Positions 37,367 to 49,424 of a stretch of 64,000 nucleotides of DNA are shown here, one piece after another (the first letter of the stretch is position 1; each line of letters begins with the position of its first letter). The position numbers and the translations under genes were made by a program. Origin of the DNA: Paraspadella gotoi. Taxonomy: Eukaryota > Chaetognatha. A model generated the notes under the pieces. It was not told where the DNA came from. It worked only from the letters and a program-made list of their open reading frames with translations, and searched no databases. The stretch lies in NCBI GenBank assembly GCA_051294375.1, contig CM119266.1, positions 10,577,571-10,641,570 of the forward strand, written 5' to 3'.

Positions 37367-37843
37367 GTGAAAAAGACGGGCTCCCGGGAAATCTCATGGG
37401 GACGCGGACAAAAGACGCAGACGATCGGGACGAATGTTTGGGTTTAATGCTAACGCACCTTGACAAATCGTTTGTGAATATATCCACTTTCACATGTGAA
37501 GGTATGAATGTCCTTAATGTTAGGACGGTTACCACTGATTTCTAACTGATTATTAACTGAACTAAACTCATTAATTGAAAAAGATAGATTTCTTTAATCT
37601 ATAAGAAGCAAATTGTAGTTATTTTTATTTTATATTTTTTGAATGTTTCTTACATTAAACAGTTTACAGATGGAGTAATGTCTAATCAATATTTTAAATA
37701 TACAAAACTCCTTTTTAATATTAAGCCAGAGATGAAATAAGATTAGTTATGGGATTTGGTGACGGGATTTCGAAGGCCCCCAAAGAAGGGTGACTGAAGA
37801 GACGAAAACGACTGTGAAAGCCCTGAGATACGATCGTCTCCTA

Positions 37844-37853
37844 NNNNNNNNNN
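37844..37853. other. Assembly gap (10 N)
   Basis: The flanks cgatcgtctccta and cccggcgacgg do not repeat each other. Confidence 0.98.
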
Positions 37854-38153
37854 CCCGGCGACGGAGAAGGAATAAAAATTCCATCTTTCTTTTTTTTTTC
37901 TTTTTTTCCGCGCGAATCGATTTGACGCTGGGTGATGACTCTTTCAATATTTCTTTCCATAAAGAGATTTCTTTTTTTAATATTTGTTCTTTTTTTTTTC
38001 GTTCTTTTTTTTCGATTCAAGGTGAAACACACCGAGAGTAATTGATTCGCTGATTTTCTATTTGGCGACTCGTCTCTCTCTCTCTCCCTCCTTTGAAGTT
38101 GTTTGTTCTTCGGATTTCCAAATCCTTTTTTTTTGAGGCGTCGGAAACACGGG

Positions 38154-38175
38154 GAGAGAGAGAGAGAGAGAGAGA
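38154..38175 (+). repeat. (GA)n microsatellite, arm of an inverted pair
   Basis: GA tract followed by tatacggac. Its partner at 38299 is preceded by accgtccg, so GA plus CGGAC can pair with GTCCG plus TC. Confidence 0.85.
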
Positions 38176-38297
38176 TATACGGACTGGATCAGAAAAGCAG
38201 ATGGACATAAGGGGCGAGTCCCAAATGCGGCAATTTGCACGTGCGCCGCGTTGGCGGAGCTAAAAACGAGGTATTTGGAATATGGAATATACCGTCC

Positions 38298-38298
<1 letters not shown>

Positions 38299-38334
<36 letters not shown>
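38299..38334 (+). repeat. (TC)n microsatellite, arm of an inverted pair
   Basis: 36 bp TC tract, about 123 bp after the GA arm at 38154-38175. Confidence 0.95.
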
Positions 38335-38336
<2 letters not shown>

Positions 38337-39676
38337 CGCGTGTCCCTCTCCGTCGCCGAGGTTCTTCCCTTTTCTGCCCTTAATGGGCATTCCTCTTAAG
38401 GAAAAATTATGGTCACCTCCGGGGAACCAGTCCCGGCGACCCGGCCGCCCTTTTCCGCCTCACCCTTCACCCAACCACCGCCCCATGGCCGCTCCCACAC
38501 CCCCCCCTACTCCCACCGCCAACCCGCAGACATTTTGACCTTTTCGGTTGGGAAAAACCAAATTCATAGCGAAGGCAGGGGTCCGTCCTTCCCGGATGTG
38601 GAGAGAAAGGGGTGATGGAGAAGAGGTGAAGGGAGGGGTGATGCAGAAAGAGTGTGATGGAGAGAAAAAGGGGTGATGCAGGGTGATGGTTTGATGTAGA
38701 TCTCCGTGAATGTTTGAGCATGATATTGCTTTTAAAGAGAGTTCATAGTGCAGGTCGGGGTGGGAATGAAACGATGGGCGTTTCCAGCGTACGAAATAAG
38801 TCCCCTCTCCAAGTCTCAAGGTCGAGGACGTCGTCCGGGATGACCCCGATTCGGGAATCGATTCCGGAAGCCGGTCACGACCGGAGGGGGGGGAGGTTTG
38901 GTCCGGTTCTGTCTTGTGAGGAGTGAGAGAGAGTGTCAGGCCGAAGATCGGAGAGAAATTTTTATCGTCATAATAATAAGTTTAATATACTGAATATTAC
39001 AAATACAAATATATATATGTTTCATAGCCAAGGTGATCAAAATCCAATAATAAACAAGGCACTCGATTCGGAAGACAAATCCCGATTTTTACCGCCAGAA
39101 AAATCGATATCTTGGTGGATCGGGTCAAAAGGTGGAAATATGAAGGAAAGAAAAAAAAAGATGAGCAACAATGGATTTCCAATTGAGTTAAAAACCCATC
39201 CCTCATTTTACGATCGGTGAGCTGAAGAGAGAAGGAAGGGAGAGAGATAAAAGAAAGGGAGCAAGATAGAGAGAGAGACAACCACAGGAAAGTAAGTGTC
39301 GTCCGGGGAATCGTGAAGATTGACCCGACTGTTGGGTGGTCAAAGGAAAGGGATTCTTAAACCGAATGAAAAGGTGAAAGAAGAGATAAACGCCGGAAGA
39401 AGATAGAGAGAAAGCGAGAGAGAGAGAGAAAAGTCTTTTCCGACCTTTTCTCGCATTCAGACATTCGGACAAGAGACAGAGTTTGACATGTCAAGACATT
39501 CTAGTATGTCACAATGGGAATAAATCCCTTTGATCGTTTGATTTATTTTTTGCGATAAAATAGTACTACACAAAACTGATTTGTTTTTCTTTTAAAACGT
39601 TTTCTTGCTCGGAATACAGTAATAATCATTCTCTTATCCATCAGTTTTGAAAGCACTGTATTGCTGGTGCTAAGTA

Positions 39677-39778
39677 ATAAAAACATCGCAACTTACGAGT
39701 CTTAAAATCCTCCAAGATGTTTTNNNNNNNNNNGAATAAAAAAATCGCAACGAGACTTAAAAACCTCCAAGACGTTTT
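39677..39778 (+). repeat. Sequence duplicated on both sides of an N gap
   Basis: 39677-39723 (aataaaaacatcgcaac, then cctccaagatgttt) and 39734-39778 (aataaaaaaatcgcaac, then cctccaagacgtttt) are near-identical and flank the gap at 39724-39733. The gap probably separates two versions of one sequence. Confidence 0.85.
39724..39733. other. Assembly gap (10 N)
   Basis: The gap lies between the two copies described at 39677-39778. Confidence 0.98.
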
Positions 39779-40645
39779 GAGTCATCAAGATTCAATGATT
39801 CAGAGACAACCACACGAGCCAAAGATCGCGACGGGGGAGAAGGGAGGAGGGGGGGGAATTGAAAAAAAAACCACGCATGCACCTTCGATCGACATAAAGA
39901 TTATCATCGGCAGCTGTTGTTTCCCCTAATTAGAATTTATACGAAATCGCTTCGTCGATGTCATCGTCCTCCTTCCACTGGCGTCGCACCAGCCTCATAT
40001 CGGCAACCTCCGCCCCCTTTCCTCCTCCGCGAGCCCAACGGCCGCGGGGGCATCGCGCGTTCGAATCCGAGAGAGGAAATACCGCGGAGACTCGGGCTTC
40101 GCCGGGCTGATCTCTCGCCACTGGCTCGACCCTCCCCCCTCCCTCCTACGACTGACTGCTCGGCTGTTCGTTCGGCTGTACGCACGTGTCGCTTTCTCTT
40201 GGCAAAATGTTCGAGGAAGTTAAGCGTTTGTACGGAACATCTTGACATCGCTTTTCTGCCCAGAATCTTAGTGGTGTGGCAGGAGATATTAATGTTAAGA
40301 GGTTTAGATCGAGAATGAATTTATACTCCAAAGAAACGGATAACAATAACAATGGAAATACTAAGTCTAAAAGAGACAATGGAATAAACGACTGAGGGAC
40401 ATTTTAGGGACAATTCAGGACATGTTAACAAGGTCACACAAACGGTGAAAGAGAGAAAGAGAGAGATAGTTCGTAAACTTCGAAGGTCGCGAGTTCGAGT
40501 CTGCCACAGTGGAAAATTAATGGGGAATTTCAAAATGTTCAATTTACTGTCGCCAAACCAGAATGTTGGTGCCAAAAATCAAATCAAATTGCTGTTCGGT
40601 CTTTTTGGGCGAGCTAAGCTAAAGTAGAAACCAACTCTCTCTCTT

Positions 40646-40650
<5 letters not shown>

Positions 40651-40687
<37 letters not shown>
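40651..40687 (+). repeat. (CT)n microsatellite
   Basis: Pure CT tract preceded by an interrupted CT stretch from about 40635. Confidence 0.95.
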
Positions 40688-40694
<7 letters not shown>

Positions 40695-41323
40695 ATCTTC
40701 AAGCCCTTTCCCGCTCCATTGACTCTCGATCGAAGAATATCGAAGAAAATTTTTATTGGTTCGAATTTAATTCGTATCTCGAGGCACGAATTGAGAAAGG
40801 GGCAAGGGTAAATGAAAGGGAGAGGGAGGGAAAGAGAGAGAGAGAGAGAGAGATAAAATCGGGAAAAAATAGTTGTGGTACAAATACTAAAATTAATTAT
40901 AAAATTGTTATAAATGTGACTAATTTGTATTACTTGTCTCTAAGCTAAACTTGCTCATAATCTTTTCCACCTAGTGTTGTTCGTATCAGCGATTTCTTTC
41001 TTTAACTTCGTCTCGGATTTTCGTCGAGTGTCATCATCTTAACTTTCGTCGTCGTCGTCGTCGTCGTCTTTCTTGTATTTCGTCTTCGCCTGCGGAGTCG
41101 CCTCGAGCGCCGCGCGTTTGACCAACTGGCGCAGAATTCGGGCCCCGAGTCCATCCTCAGGGGTCGAGGCGCGTGTTCGAGGGGAGATGATCTTTTTCCT
41201 CTCTCCTCCTCTTTCTGTCGCGTTTCTTATCCTTATTTGGGTAAGTATTACTAAGTAAACCTATGTAGTACTACATTATTACATAATATTACATTGTAAG
41301 AGTGATGGAGGCCTTAAACCACC

Positions 41324-41390
41324 AAAGCCTGTCCAAAGTCAGGGGCAAATGGATAATTTTCATATTGGTTGTACCAATTTTCATAGACTA
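41324..41390 (+). repeat. Dispersed repeat, copy B
   Basis: Carries the same two blocks as 9305-9390 (gtccaaagtcaggggcaa; tattggttgtaccaattt with atagacta) but with a shorter spacer. It lies in an AT-rich part of the large intron. Confidence 0.75.
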
Positions 41391-41958
41391 ACTTTACTAC
41401 GCCTTCGAACAGACACTAAAAAAAATATTATTGACCAAATATTAAAATCAGAATTATCTACTAAATAGAATAATTAGTTTCTATTTCGGCGGTAGGCTGG
41501 GATCGATAGTTCTAAACTTAGGGAAAAACAAGAGCAAAAACGGATATCCTTGATATTTCCAGACAACACTTTAACCCCTACCTCCTAATTCTTAACCCCT
41601 TAGCCCCTAGCGCCTCACCCCCCTAGAACTTAAGACCGCAAGGACAACGCGGAATTGTTCGAAGATCCTGAAGGGAAAGTGACTACGAACAGGAAAGATA
41701 GGAAAAAATAGAGAGGATAGAAATGTAAGGTTTGAAGGGATAGCTGGACGGGATAGAAGGGAAGGAACACGGACGGTCCATTAGGCGGCCGCCGTCGACA
41801 CAGCGCCGACGCCGCAGCCGCCGTCCAGGCGAGAGAGAGAGAGAATGACAGAGAAAATTACCTTCGAATCCTCGCGACTTAAAAATAGAATGGGATCACC
41901 CATCACATTTTCTCTCCTTGATGGTTCTCTAGGAAAAGCGGGCTTATCACCGACTCTC

Positions 41959-42015
<57 letters not shown>
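41959..42015 (+). repeat. (AG)n microsatellite
   Basis: 57 bp AG with one AC interruption. Confidence 0.95.
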
Positions 42016-42018
<3 letters not shown>

Positions 42019-43116
42019 ATTAAGAATGCATCAAGCCGGCGAAAAAATGATTGATAACGTAATTGGCTTCATATCGGCGACGGCGACGATTTCATTGTGT
42101 CGTTTCTAGGTTACCTTCGGGAGAACTTTTCTGTCTCTCTCTCTCTCTCTCTTTCTGTCGCTCTGTCTCGCTCTCTTTTCATTGTCTGTTTTTCGAATTC
42201 GCTTTCATTTGAAACGGGGGGGGGGATGAAGAGAAAGGAAATGCACCCCATTTTTCCCGCGCGCATAAATTATAAGAAAATAGAAAGGTATTCGGTCATA
42301 CTTTCTTTGTCTCTCTCTTTCTCTGCTTTTCTATCTTTCTTTCTCTTTCCCGCTCACAAAGTTTTTTTTTTTCTACTTTAAAATTCATAACCTGTGAAAA
42401 CCGAAAGAGAGAGCGACGGGAAAGAGTGAGACTTTTTCAATTTTCACCGCGGGTCGGTTTCACGGGCGGCGACGCCACCCCGAGGCGACATCTCGCGCCA
42501 AGTTTTTTTCCCCTCTCTCTTCCCACAAACTTGTTCTTTTTTTCACAAGTTTTGAGTTTTAACGAGTGGCCGCCGGAAACGGTAAAAAAAGCGGAAATTG
42601 ACGTCGGCGCGCGAGCGTGGAGGTGATGGAAGGGGGGCTGGGTGGAAAATATGTGAATCGATTGGGCCGACGGCAGAACGAAGGGCTCGTAATTAACTCA
42701 ACAAAATTAGCCCAACTTTTCATTAGCCAGGTTTTTTCAGGGACGCCGAAGTTTTTTATTTTTTAAACTAAATTTTAAACACAAAAACGCCCGAAGGCAA
42801 AGTTTGTAAGGTTTTTAATGAATGTATGTTTGACGGAAATTGTTAGGGTGGGAGTTAGAGTGATGATGAGGGACAGCCTCGGAGAGAGGGAAGAGATGAT
42901 CGCGGGAATGGAATCTAATTGAAATGTTATAAGCGAAAATTAGTCTAATAAGAAAGCAAGATTAAATTCAAGAAAAAGTTAATTCAAAATAGTTGAAATT
43001 TAACGTAAAATTAAGCGAAGATGTTGGAAGATTTAAGATTTAACGAGATGCGAATAGGAATCGGTGGTGGTGGAAACAGCGGGGGGCGGAAACAAAGGTG
43101 ATTCCATCGCCTTAGC

Positions 43117-43124
43117 AAGATGGC
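43117..43124 (-). promoter_or_regulatory. YY1/Pho-type motif AAGATGGC
   Basis: Exact core in agcaagatggcggatt, about 60 bp before a GA tract. Motif match only. Confidence 0.25.
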
Positions 43125-43178
43125 GGATTGAACCCTACGGCGAAAAAGTCGTTGAAAAGTTTTTACGATCAAAAATGA

Positions 43179-43183
<5 letters not shown>

Positions 43184-43219
<36 letters not shown>
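43184..43219 (+). repeat. (GA)n microsatellite
   Basis: 36 bp GA tract, opposite to the CT tract at 43399. Confidence 0.95.
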
Positions 43220-43223
<4 letters not shown>

Positions 43224-43393
43224 AATAAGGAGGTAAAGAGGTAAAATTTTGATGAAATCCCACATTGAAAAAACTTCACCCTCTCGATTTTGTGGGGTAA
43301 TAGGACGAAGAAATTGAGAAAGACGACGACGACGACGACAATTCCTCGCGGAACCAAAAAAACCAATGAAAAGCAGAAGCGAAGAAATCCAAT

Positions 43394-43398
<5 letters not shown>

Positions 43399-43433
<35 letters not shown>
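43399..43433 (+). repeat. (TC)n microsatellite
   Basis: 35 bp tract, 179 bp after the GA tract at 43184. Another interrupted CT tract follows at about 43587-43634. Confidence 0.95.
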
Positions 43434-43435
<2 letters not shown>

Positions 43436-43591
43436 ACTCCTACTTTCTCAATACCCCGTTGGCTAAGGTTCTCCCAAGGTATATTCTCTCATGGTATAAC
43501 CAAACAAAGATAATCAATGAGACGAAATTAGTTCGGGGAAAAAACGAGAAAAGAGCAACACATTCTCATTTCTCTTCCCCATGCGCTCTCG

Positions 43592-43634
<43 letters not shown>

Positions 43635-44303
43635 GCGGGAAACCGAAAAAGACGGCGAGAAAAGGTGTCCGCCAAAAAAAATGACCCGAGTCCATTTCGT
43701 CGTCGACGTCTTCGTCCACCACTCAACTCGCCCTTCACCCACCCACCCACCCTCACCCCTCCACCATCCCCGCGGCGCCGCCTGCACTCTCTTAGCGTCG
43801 CCCCTCACGCGCGACGCCGGTCGGCGCCGAGGCCATCGTCGCCGCCGTTAGCGGCGTCGCGTCGGTCCTTGGGTGTCATCCATCTTACCTCAATGGACAC
43901 ATCAAGGTGGAGGAGGAGGAGGAGGAAGGAAGAAGGAAAGAGAAAAATACTCTTCGAAAAATTCCCGAGAGACCCTTGACCGTCGGTGATGAAGCGACGA
44001 AGACGGAGGCGTGGCGGATAAATTTGGAAAAAAGGAGGGGGGGAGGCGGAGGAAAGAGGAGAAAAGTGGAGGAAAAAGGAAAGGAAAGGCCATAAAATCC
44101 GAAAGCCACGAAAACAAAAGGCGAAACCTCTGACCAAAATGGTCATCTCTTATCAAAAACGCGTTTTTACGGACAAAAGGGCTTGGGAAGAGGAGATGAG
44201 GTGAAAGGGAGGAAGAGGAGAAAGAGGAGGAAGTAGACGAGGAAATAAAAGGAGGAGAAAAAGGAGGAAGACGACAGATCGGATATAAAGCAGGATAATA
44301 GAA

Positions 44304-44343
44304 AGGAAGGAAAGGAAGGAAAGGAAGGAAAGGAAAGGAAGGG
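44304..44343 (+). repeat. (GGAAA/GGAA)n purine repeat
   Basis: Alternating ggaa and ggaaa units within a longer purine-rich stretch (44190-44395). Confidence 0.85.
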
Positions 44344-46218
44344 GAAAGTAAAGGAAAAACGTAAGACGTGGAAAAAAAAAAAGAGATTTAAAAGAATCAT
44401 AGGCAAGTAACGAGAAAGGAGAACCGCTATGAGAACGGAAATGGATTTGGGCTATTAATAACTTCTCTCCTCGACGTGGGCGTCGCTTCGCCTCCGGGAG
44501 CGGGAGCGGTCGTCATTCGTCGCCGATGTCGACAGTTGGAGGAGTCGGGGCGCCGTGAGTCCGTACGACTCGGCAGCGCCGCCTCTGCTCGCTAGCTTAA
44601 TATTTAATCAGTAGGCAGACGAATTGGTGTACAAGTATATTTGATAAAACTTGTGCTCAACAGCTCAAGGTTTACTACATTTTTCACTCGAACTGCCAAT
44701 TTTTGTTATCCTCTTTGAATCACGTCTGTCAGTCCACCTATTTGATACCCTCGTTACCGAAATTTTTCCGTCACGATTTCGCATTGCCACGTTCAAGACT
44801 GTTGGGTGATAGGAACATCACACCATTGCCCTCATTTTTGTAACCATCGAAGCTTTTAACGTCACCCTTTTCACCTTTTCTCATTTTCGTCGCTGTCATC
44901 GTCTTCGTCGTCGTCATCGTCGCGGCGGAAGAGATTGATCGAGGACTGAGGAGAGTCTTGAGTAAAGGCCAACGCCGACCGACGGGGGACCCATAAAACG
45001 GGCGGCCGAGGTGGAAAGATGGAAAAGAAGGGGGGAGGAGGGGGGGGATCGCCATTACCGCGAAACCGGAGAGGTAGGAATGAGAGAGAAGGGTGGTTGG
45101 AAATAAAACTGATCTTTACCGAATATTGCGAAAGGATTCTTGCGGGCAGCGAGCAATCTGGGTGGCAGAGAGAATATTGGCCGAATGGAATCGTGGTACT
45201 AGATAGTAGTAGTTGAAGGCAACAAGTTCAGAGTTTGTTTTTTTTTCAGAAGTTTGGGAATAGCAGAAAAAGAAAATGGCAATGAAAGTAGTCGAAGCAG
45301 TATTGAAAATGTGCGACGCATTTATAGACAAATTTGTAGCGCGAGGTTGCGTCTTCGGCTGCGGAGGTGAAGGGTCGAGCGGAACAACAGACGTTTCGCG
45401 CGCAAATCGCGTCGCTCGAGTAATTCCGCAGATGTAACCTCGTCGTCGTTGTTGTTGTTGTTGTGGCGTCTCTTCTCTTGTCAGAAAACAGATGAAGACA
45501 ACAGCGGCGCGAAAAAAAGGGGGGGGGGAGGAGAAGGGGGAGAGAAGGGTGGAGATAATGGCAAAGGAAAAGGCGAGAAATATCGCTCTCTTAGCTGGGT
45601 TTTCTCGCTCTCGCTCTCTCTCGCTCTCTCTCTCTCGCTCTCTCTCTCTGAAAGAAGGAGGCCAAAACAAAAACTACGAAGCATTTTCGTCGACTGGAAA
45701 AACCTGGCGAAGGACGACCTCCATAAAAGGAGCAACAAATAGATGAGACAACAAAGGAGATGACGACGATGAAGACGACGATCACAATAGAGACATTATA
45801 GCGAAATAATCTGCTCAACCTAAAAAGAAGAACATAATCTTATGACGAAAAAGATTTTATTAATCATGAGATCAACGAGAAAAAAATATAAACTGCGAGG
45901 GTCATGAGTGAATATCACTCAAAACCCATTAACAGATTTCACGTGAACCTCAAACACCATCCGCCGCGCCCACCGCCCTCCGCCCGAGCGAGAGAGAGAG
46001 AGAAAATATGCAGTGAGTACCTTTCACGCCGGGGCGGCCGGGAAAGGTGAGCGCGCGGGTGATTTAGGGCGATTTAAAAGGTGAGTTAAAGAAGCGGAAG
46101 CGAATCACCGATGGAGCGTGAGCGTGAAACGGGGCCCGGCCGATGTCGACGTCGTTTTCGTCGTCGTCATCATCACGCTCCATTTGCGAGAAGGAGAGCG
46201 AGAGAAAGGAAAGGGAGA

Positions 46219-46228
46219 NNNNNNNNNN
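46219..46228. other. Assembly gap (10 N)
   Basis: The gap lies inside a GA-rich stretch. Confidence 0.98.
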
Positions 46229-46351
46229 GAGACCGTGGGCGTGCCAGGAAATGGGCGCCGCGTAACCGGAAGTGGGCGAGGATGAGATATGAAGCGTGAT
46301 TTTTATGGATCGGCCACCGGTTGATCGTTATTTAATCCGGAGATATTCGAA

Positions 46352-46357
<6 letters not shown>

Positions 46358-46434
<77 letters not shown>
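46358..46434 (+). repeat. (GA)n microsatellite
   Basis: 77 bp of pure GA, about 950 bp from the nearest coding exon. Confidence 0.97.
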
Positions 46435-46435
<1 letters not shown>

Positions 46436-47128
46436 CAGCGCCTAAAGAACGACTCCCGAGGTCGCGAGGGCGCCTCGTTCGTCATTTCAGGTCTCATAAA
46501 AGGAGTCGGAGGCCGCGACAGAAAAATTACGAGAAAAGGAAAAAGGAAGAGATTTTTCGCGGGCGTCGAATTGGGTGGGGGGGCGTAATGAGTGCAGGGT
46601 GAGGGTGGGTAGGTTAGGGTGAGGTTGGTAATGAATACGGGTCGCAGGATTTCAGACTGCAGTTTGAGGATTACTGTAATAGTTTCGTATGTTTAAAATA
46701 GAAGAAGGGTAAGTTAACGAAGTTAAATCGAAGTGTGAGATTCAAGGACGGCGAGATCCCTCGCATCTTATGTATCTTCATACGGGTGAAGTTAATTTTC
46801 AAGGGATGTAATATACTTTTTACGACGCGGAATTAAGCCGAATCGACGCCGTTTTGCGTCGTAAATCTGTGCGAAGAATAAATCCACTTTTCCTTTCTTC
46901 GTTTCGGCGTCGAAGAACAAAGAAACACGAAAACGAGACGAGCCGGACGCGCGCACCGGCGCCGGGAAAAAAAAGTGGCGGCTGTGGCAGGAGGAGCGTC
47001 GGCAGCGGCAGAGCAGACCGACGACTTGGGAGGGAAATGCATCAACAAAATGACTCAATAAGGAGACTCGATAACGCGGCCGCCGGGGAGAAGAAATAGA
47101 GAGAAGTAGGCGCGGAAAAAGGTTCGAC

Positions 47129-47130
<2 letters not shown>

Positions 47131-47195
<65 letters not shown>
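47131..47195 (+). repeat. (GA)n microsatellite next to a coding exon
   Basis: 65 bp GA tract with one register break, starting about 180 bp inside the large intron from its donor (47378). In the transcript it reads CU-rich and could attract pyrimidine-tract proteins (inference). Confidence 0.95.
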
Positions 47196-47378
47196 ATAAA
47201 GGTGTTCGTTCAAAAGACAAAAACCTCTCTCATTTTCGCAGGAAACAACAATAATTCACGACTTGAATCAATGATGATTTGAAGGCGGATGATTATCCTC
47301 ACCATTCCGCTCCTTTTCTCCCCCCACCCCCACCCCAAAAACTCCCTTAGCCCTTTCCCCTCCAAGGAATCGACCTAC

Positions 47379-47575
47379 CTGCTCGTGCCGCTTGAGGTAC
47401 GACAGCCGAGAGAACGCCTTGTCGCAAAACTGGCAGGGGTAAGGATTGTTCTCGTTGGCGCCGATCGAGTAAGGAAGTTGGTCGACGGGAATCGAGGCGG
47501 CGTTGGGCGAATAGGGGGCGTGGCCCGACGACGGAACCAGCTCGGGAAGGAGATCTCGGCCGGTAGAGGCGCTGC
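47379..47575 (-). CDS. Oaz: Internal exon, linker plus first clustered C2H2 finger (incomplete) of ZNF423/ZNF521-type protein
   Basis: This exon is 197 nt: two bases completing a Gly codon begun in the upstream exon, then 65 codons. The acceptor is CACGATAG (AG 47577-47576) and the donor is GAGCAG|GTAGGT (GT 47378-47377), close to consensus. The first 45 codons are linker (for example [18 protein letters not shown]). The exon then enters a C2H2 finger: [10 protein letters not shown], then LSYLKRHEQ, with CX2C, 12 residues and the first zinc-binding His. The second His (VH) is encoded by the next exon, 20.8 kb away. YPCQFCDK and [10 protein letters not shown] are, from memory, near-identical to the first clustered finger of vertebrate ZNF423/ZNF521 and the insect Oaz protein. 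These are nuclear DNA-binding factors that act with SMADs and EBF/Collier proteins in BMP signalling and cell-fate choice in vertebrates. Function in this organism is inferred from the family only. Confidence 0.95.
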
Positions 47576-47687
47576 CTATCGTGGTGTAAAAGAATCGAAT
47601 GGCTTAAACGAATGAATGAATGAATTGAGAGAAAAAACCGAACGAATAAACGAAATAACGAACTGATGAACGGAAAGATGAACGAAC
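47576..47687 (-). other. Short intron of the zinc-finger gene (112 bp, phase 1)
   Basis: The donor GTTCGT at 47687 and acceptor GATAG at 47576 join GGATCCACAG to GCAGCGCC in frame (Gly codon split 1/2). Read unspliced, the frame stays open (47775-47347 minus) but shifts out of the zinc-finger frame after the intron, so splicing is needed. The intron contains a short ATTC tetranucleotide run. Confidence 0.85.
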
Positions 47688-47837
47688 CTGTGGATCCAGC
47701 GCGTTCCAACGAATCCGGAGACTCGCACTCCCCGGCAAAGGGCGTCACTGGCGAGACCGGCGTCAACGGCGTCACCGGCGTCGGCGGCGCCGGAGAATAC
47801 GGAGGCGCGTTGGAGTTGCTCGCCCACCCTTGTTTGT
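47688..47837 (-). CDS. Oaz: Internal exon, Ser/Pro/Thr-rich linker of ZNF423/ZNF521-type zinc-finger protein
   Basis: This is the most 5' exon I can support. It begins after a pyrimidine-rich stretch ending TTTCCACAG (AG at 47839-47838) and ends at ACAG|GTTCGT (donor GT 47687-47686). It is 150 nt: two bases finishing a split codon, 49 codons, and one base (G) starting the next codon, so it is phase 1 at both ends. It encodes KQGWASNSN followed by a stretch of PTPVTP/LTPVSP units and then ECESPDSLERAGST. There is no finger in it. In family members a low-complexity linker containing a Trp lies between the isolated N-terminal finger and the first finger cluster, and this exon fits that place. 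The repeated TP/SP dipeptides are possible proline-directed kinase sites (inference). The frame is open and continues exactly into the next exon, which is strong evidence that it is real. The preceding exon was not found. Confidence 0.85.
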
Positions 47838-48490
47838 CTGTGGAAAGAGATTTGAATGAAAGATTAGGGAAAATGTTCTAATGCAATTTCGGTGTGTATT
47901 ATTTATTTGTATTCAATTTCGTTTACAGTATTTCTTTTTCTAATATATATTTAATCATTCATAATATATTTACTCTTACATAAATAGAATATATAAATTA
48001 AGAATATAGATATATAACAAAAATAATAATAAAGAAAGATTCTCAAGAAACCCCCACGCCCTCATCATCATCGAACTTCATAAAAGACAATGGGCCATCG
48101 AATGAAGGCCATTCGACCGCGATCAAAAGACAAAAGCCAAGAAAAAAATATCCTTTTTAGATTTTCGTTGACCCCCCCTCCACACCCTCGCAGTCCGCGA
48201 ACCAACCCCCCCCTTCCATCCACCCCCCAAAACTATATTTCCATTTCCGGATCGGTCATCTTCGAAGTCCTCGTCCTCGCGCCTTAATCGAAAGATACAT
48301 TAACATTGTAAAAAAGCGATTCGGGGATGGTGGGGAGGTGGAGGTGGCTGTGGTTAAGGAGGTGGTTATGGGTAAAAAGGGAAGAGAAATCATTGGGAGG
48401 CAAGAGAGATTGAGGGGGGGAGAAGAGATTAATGTCTCATGAATTTCTGATCGACCGGAGATAAAAACAAGAGAGAAGAGGGAGAGAGAT

Positions 48491-48493
<3 letters not shown>

Positions 48494-48574
<81 letters not shown>
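48494..48574 (+). repeat. (GA)n microsatellite leading into the large gap
   Basis: 81 bp GA with one break. The 175-N gap starts 11 bases later. Confidence 0.95.
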
Positions 48575-48578
<4 letters not shown>

Positions 48579-48585
48579 GATGAGA

Positions 48586-48760
48586 NNNNNNNNNNNNNNN
48601 NNNNNNNNNNNNNNNNNNNNNNNNNNNNNNNNNNNNNNNNNNNNNNNNNNNNNNNNNNNNNNNNNNNNNNNNNNNNNNNNNNNNNNNNNNNNNNNNNNNN
48701 NNNNNNNNNNNNNNNNNNNNNNNNNNNNNNNNNNNNNNNNNNNNNNNNNNNNNNNNNNNN
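48586..48760. other. Assembly gap (175 N)
   Basis: The only gap of non-default length, directly after a GA tract, so its size is probably an estimate from paired or long reads. Confidence 0.98.
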
Positions 48761-49424
48761 ACAACTTATATCGTAACTTTACGGCGAAGGGATTATAATA
48801 GCTTTCCGGCTGCCGTAGGACCCAAGAAATAAGAATTTTATAAAAACGAAATGACAAATCGAAAACCGCGGAATTAAAATTTTGCTTTTTATTTTTCCTG
48901 CCATAATAAACGAAGCGGTGGCCGCCATATTACTTTTCAGCCGTGACGCGTCTCAAATGTCGAGACGATGAAAAATCTCGCCTCATCGATTAATGACGAA
49001 GACGAAAAAAGGATCGACTCTTTTCTCCCTTGCTGCTTCCTCTCACTTCCGGCGCCGCGGCGACGGCTGGCGTCGCTGTGCTGCCGCGCTGCACCTTGCA
49101 AAGTCTTCGAAAATCGGGTCAGGAAATGTCTCCTTTTCATCGAATCTTTGTCTTTGAAAGAAATGAACATTATTTTGACGAATAGATGAAATCATAGTAA
49201 GAATTTTTATTACTTACATAGCAAATGAGCTAAATGTTTCTATCCCTATTTTTCTCACACTTTCTCTATCTCTTGCTCCCATAATTTACCCCGTTTATAT
49301 TTATCCCGCGTAATGATGCGTGTTGGCCGAAACGCGGAGAGAGAGAGAGCGAGCGGATGGGCGCGCTTTAAATTTAGGTTATTAATTTGGTGCAAATCGC
49401 GCGTGAAATGAGTTCCGGTCCCCC

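Noticed and set aside
40050-40080. GTTCGAATCC, a tRNA B-box match
   Set aside because: No A box or cloverleaf could be drawn around it.
46590-46635. Telomere-like TTAGG/TTAGGG pieces (also near 14060-14080)
   Set aside because: Only isolated words, no tandem array.
47347-47775. 142-codon single minus-strand frame across the two linker exons
   Set aside because: It reads through the 112-bp intron and then leaves the zinc-finger frame; the spliced model explains the conserved residues.
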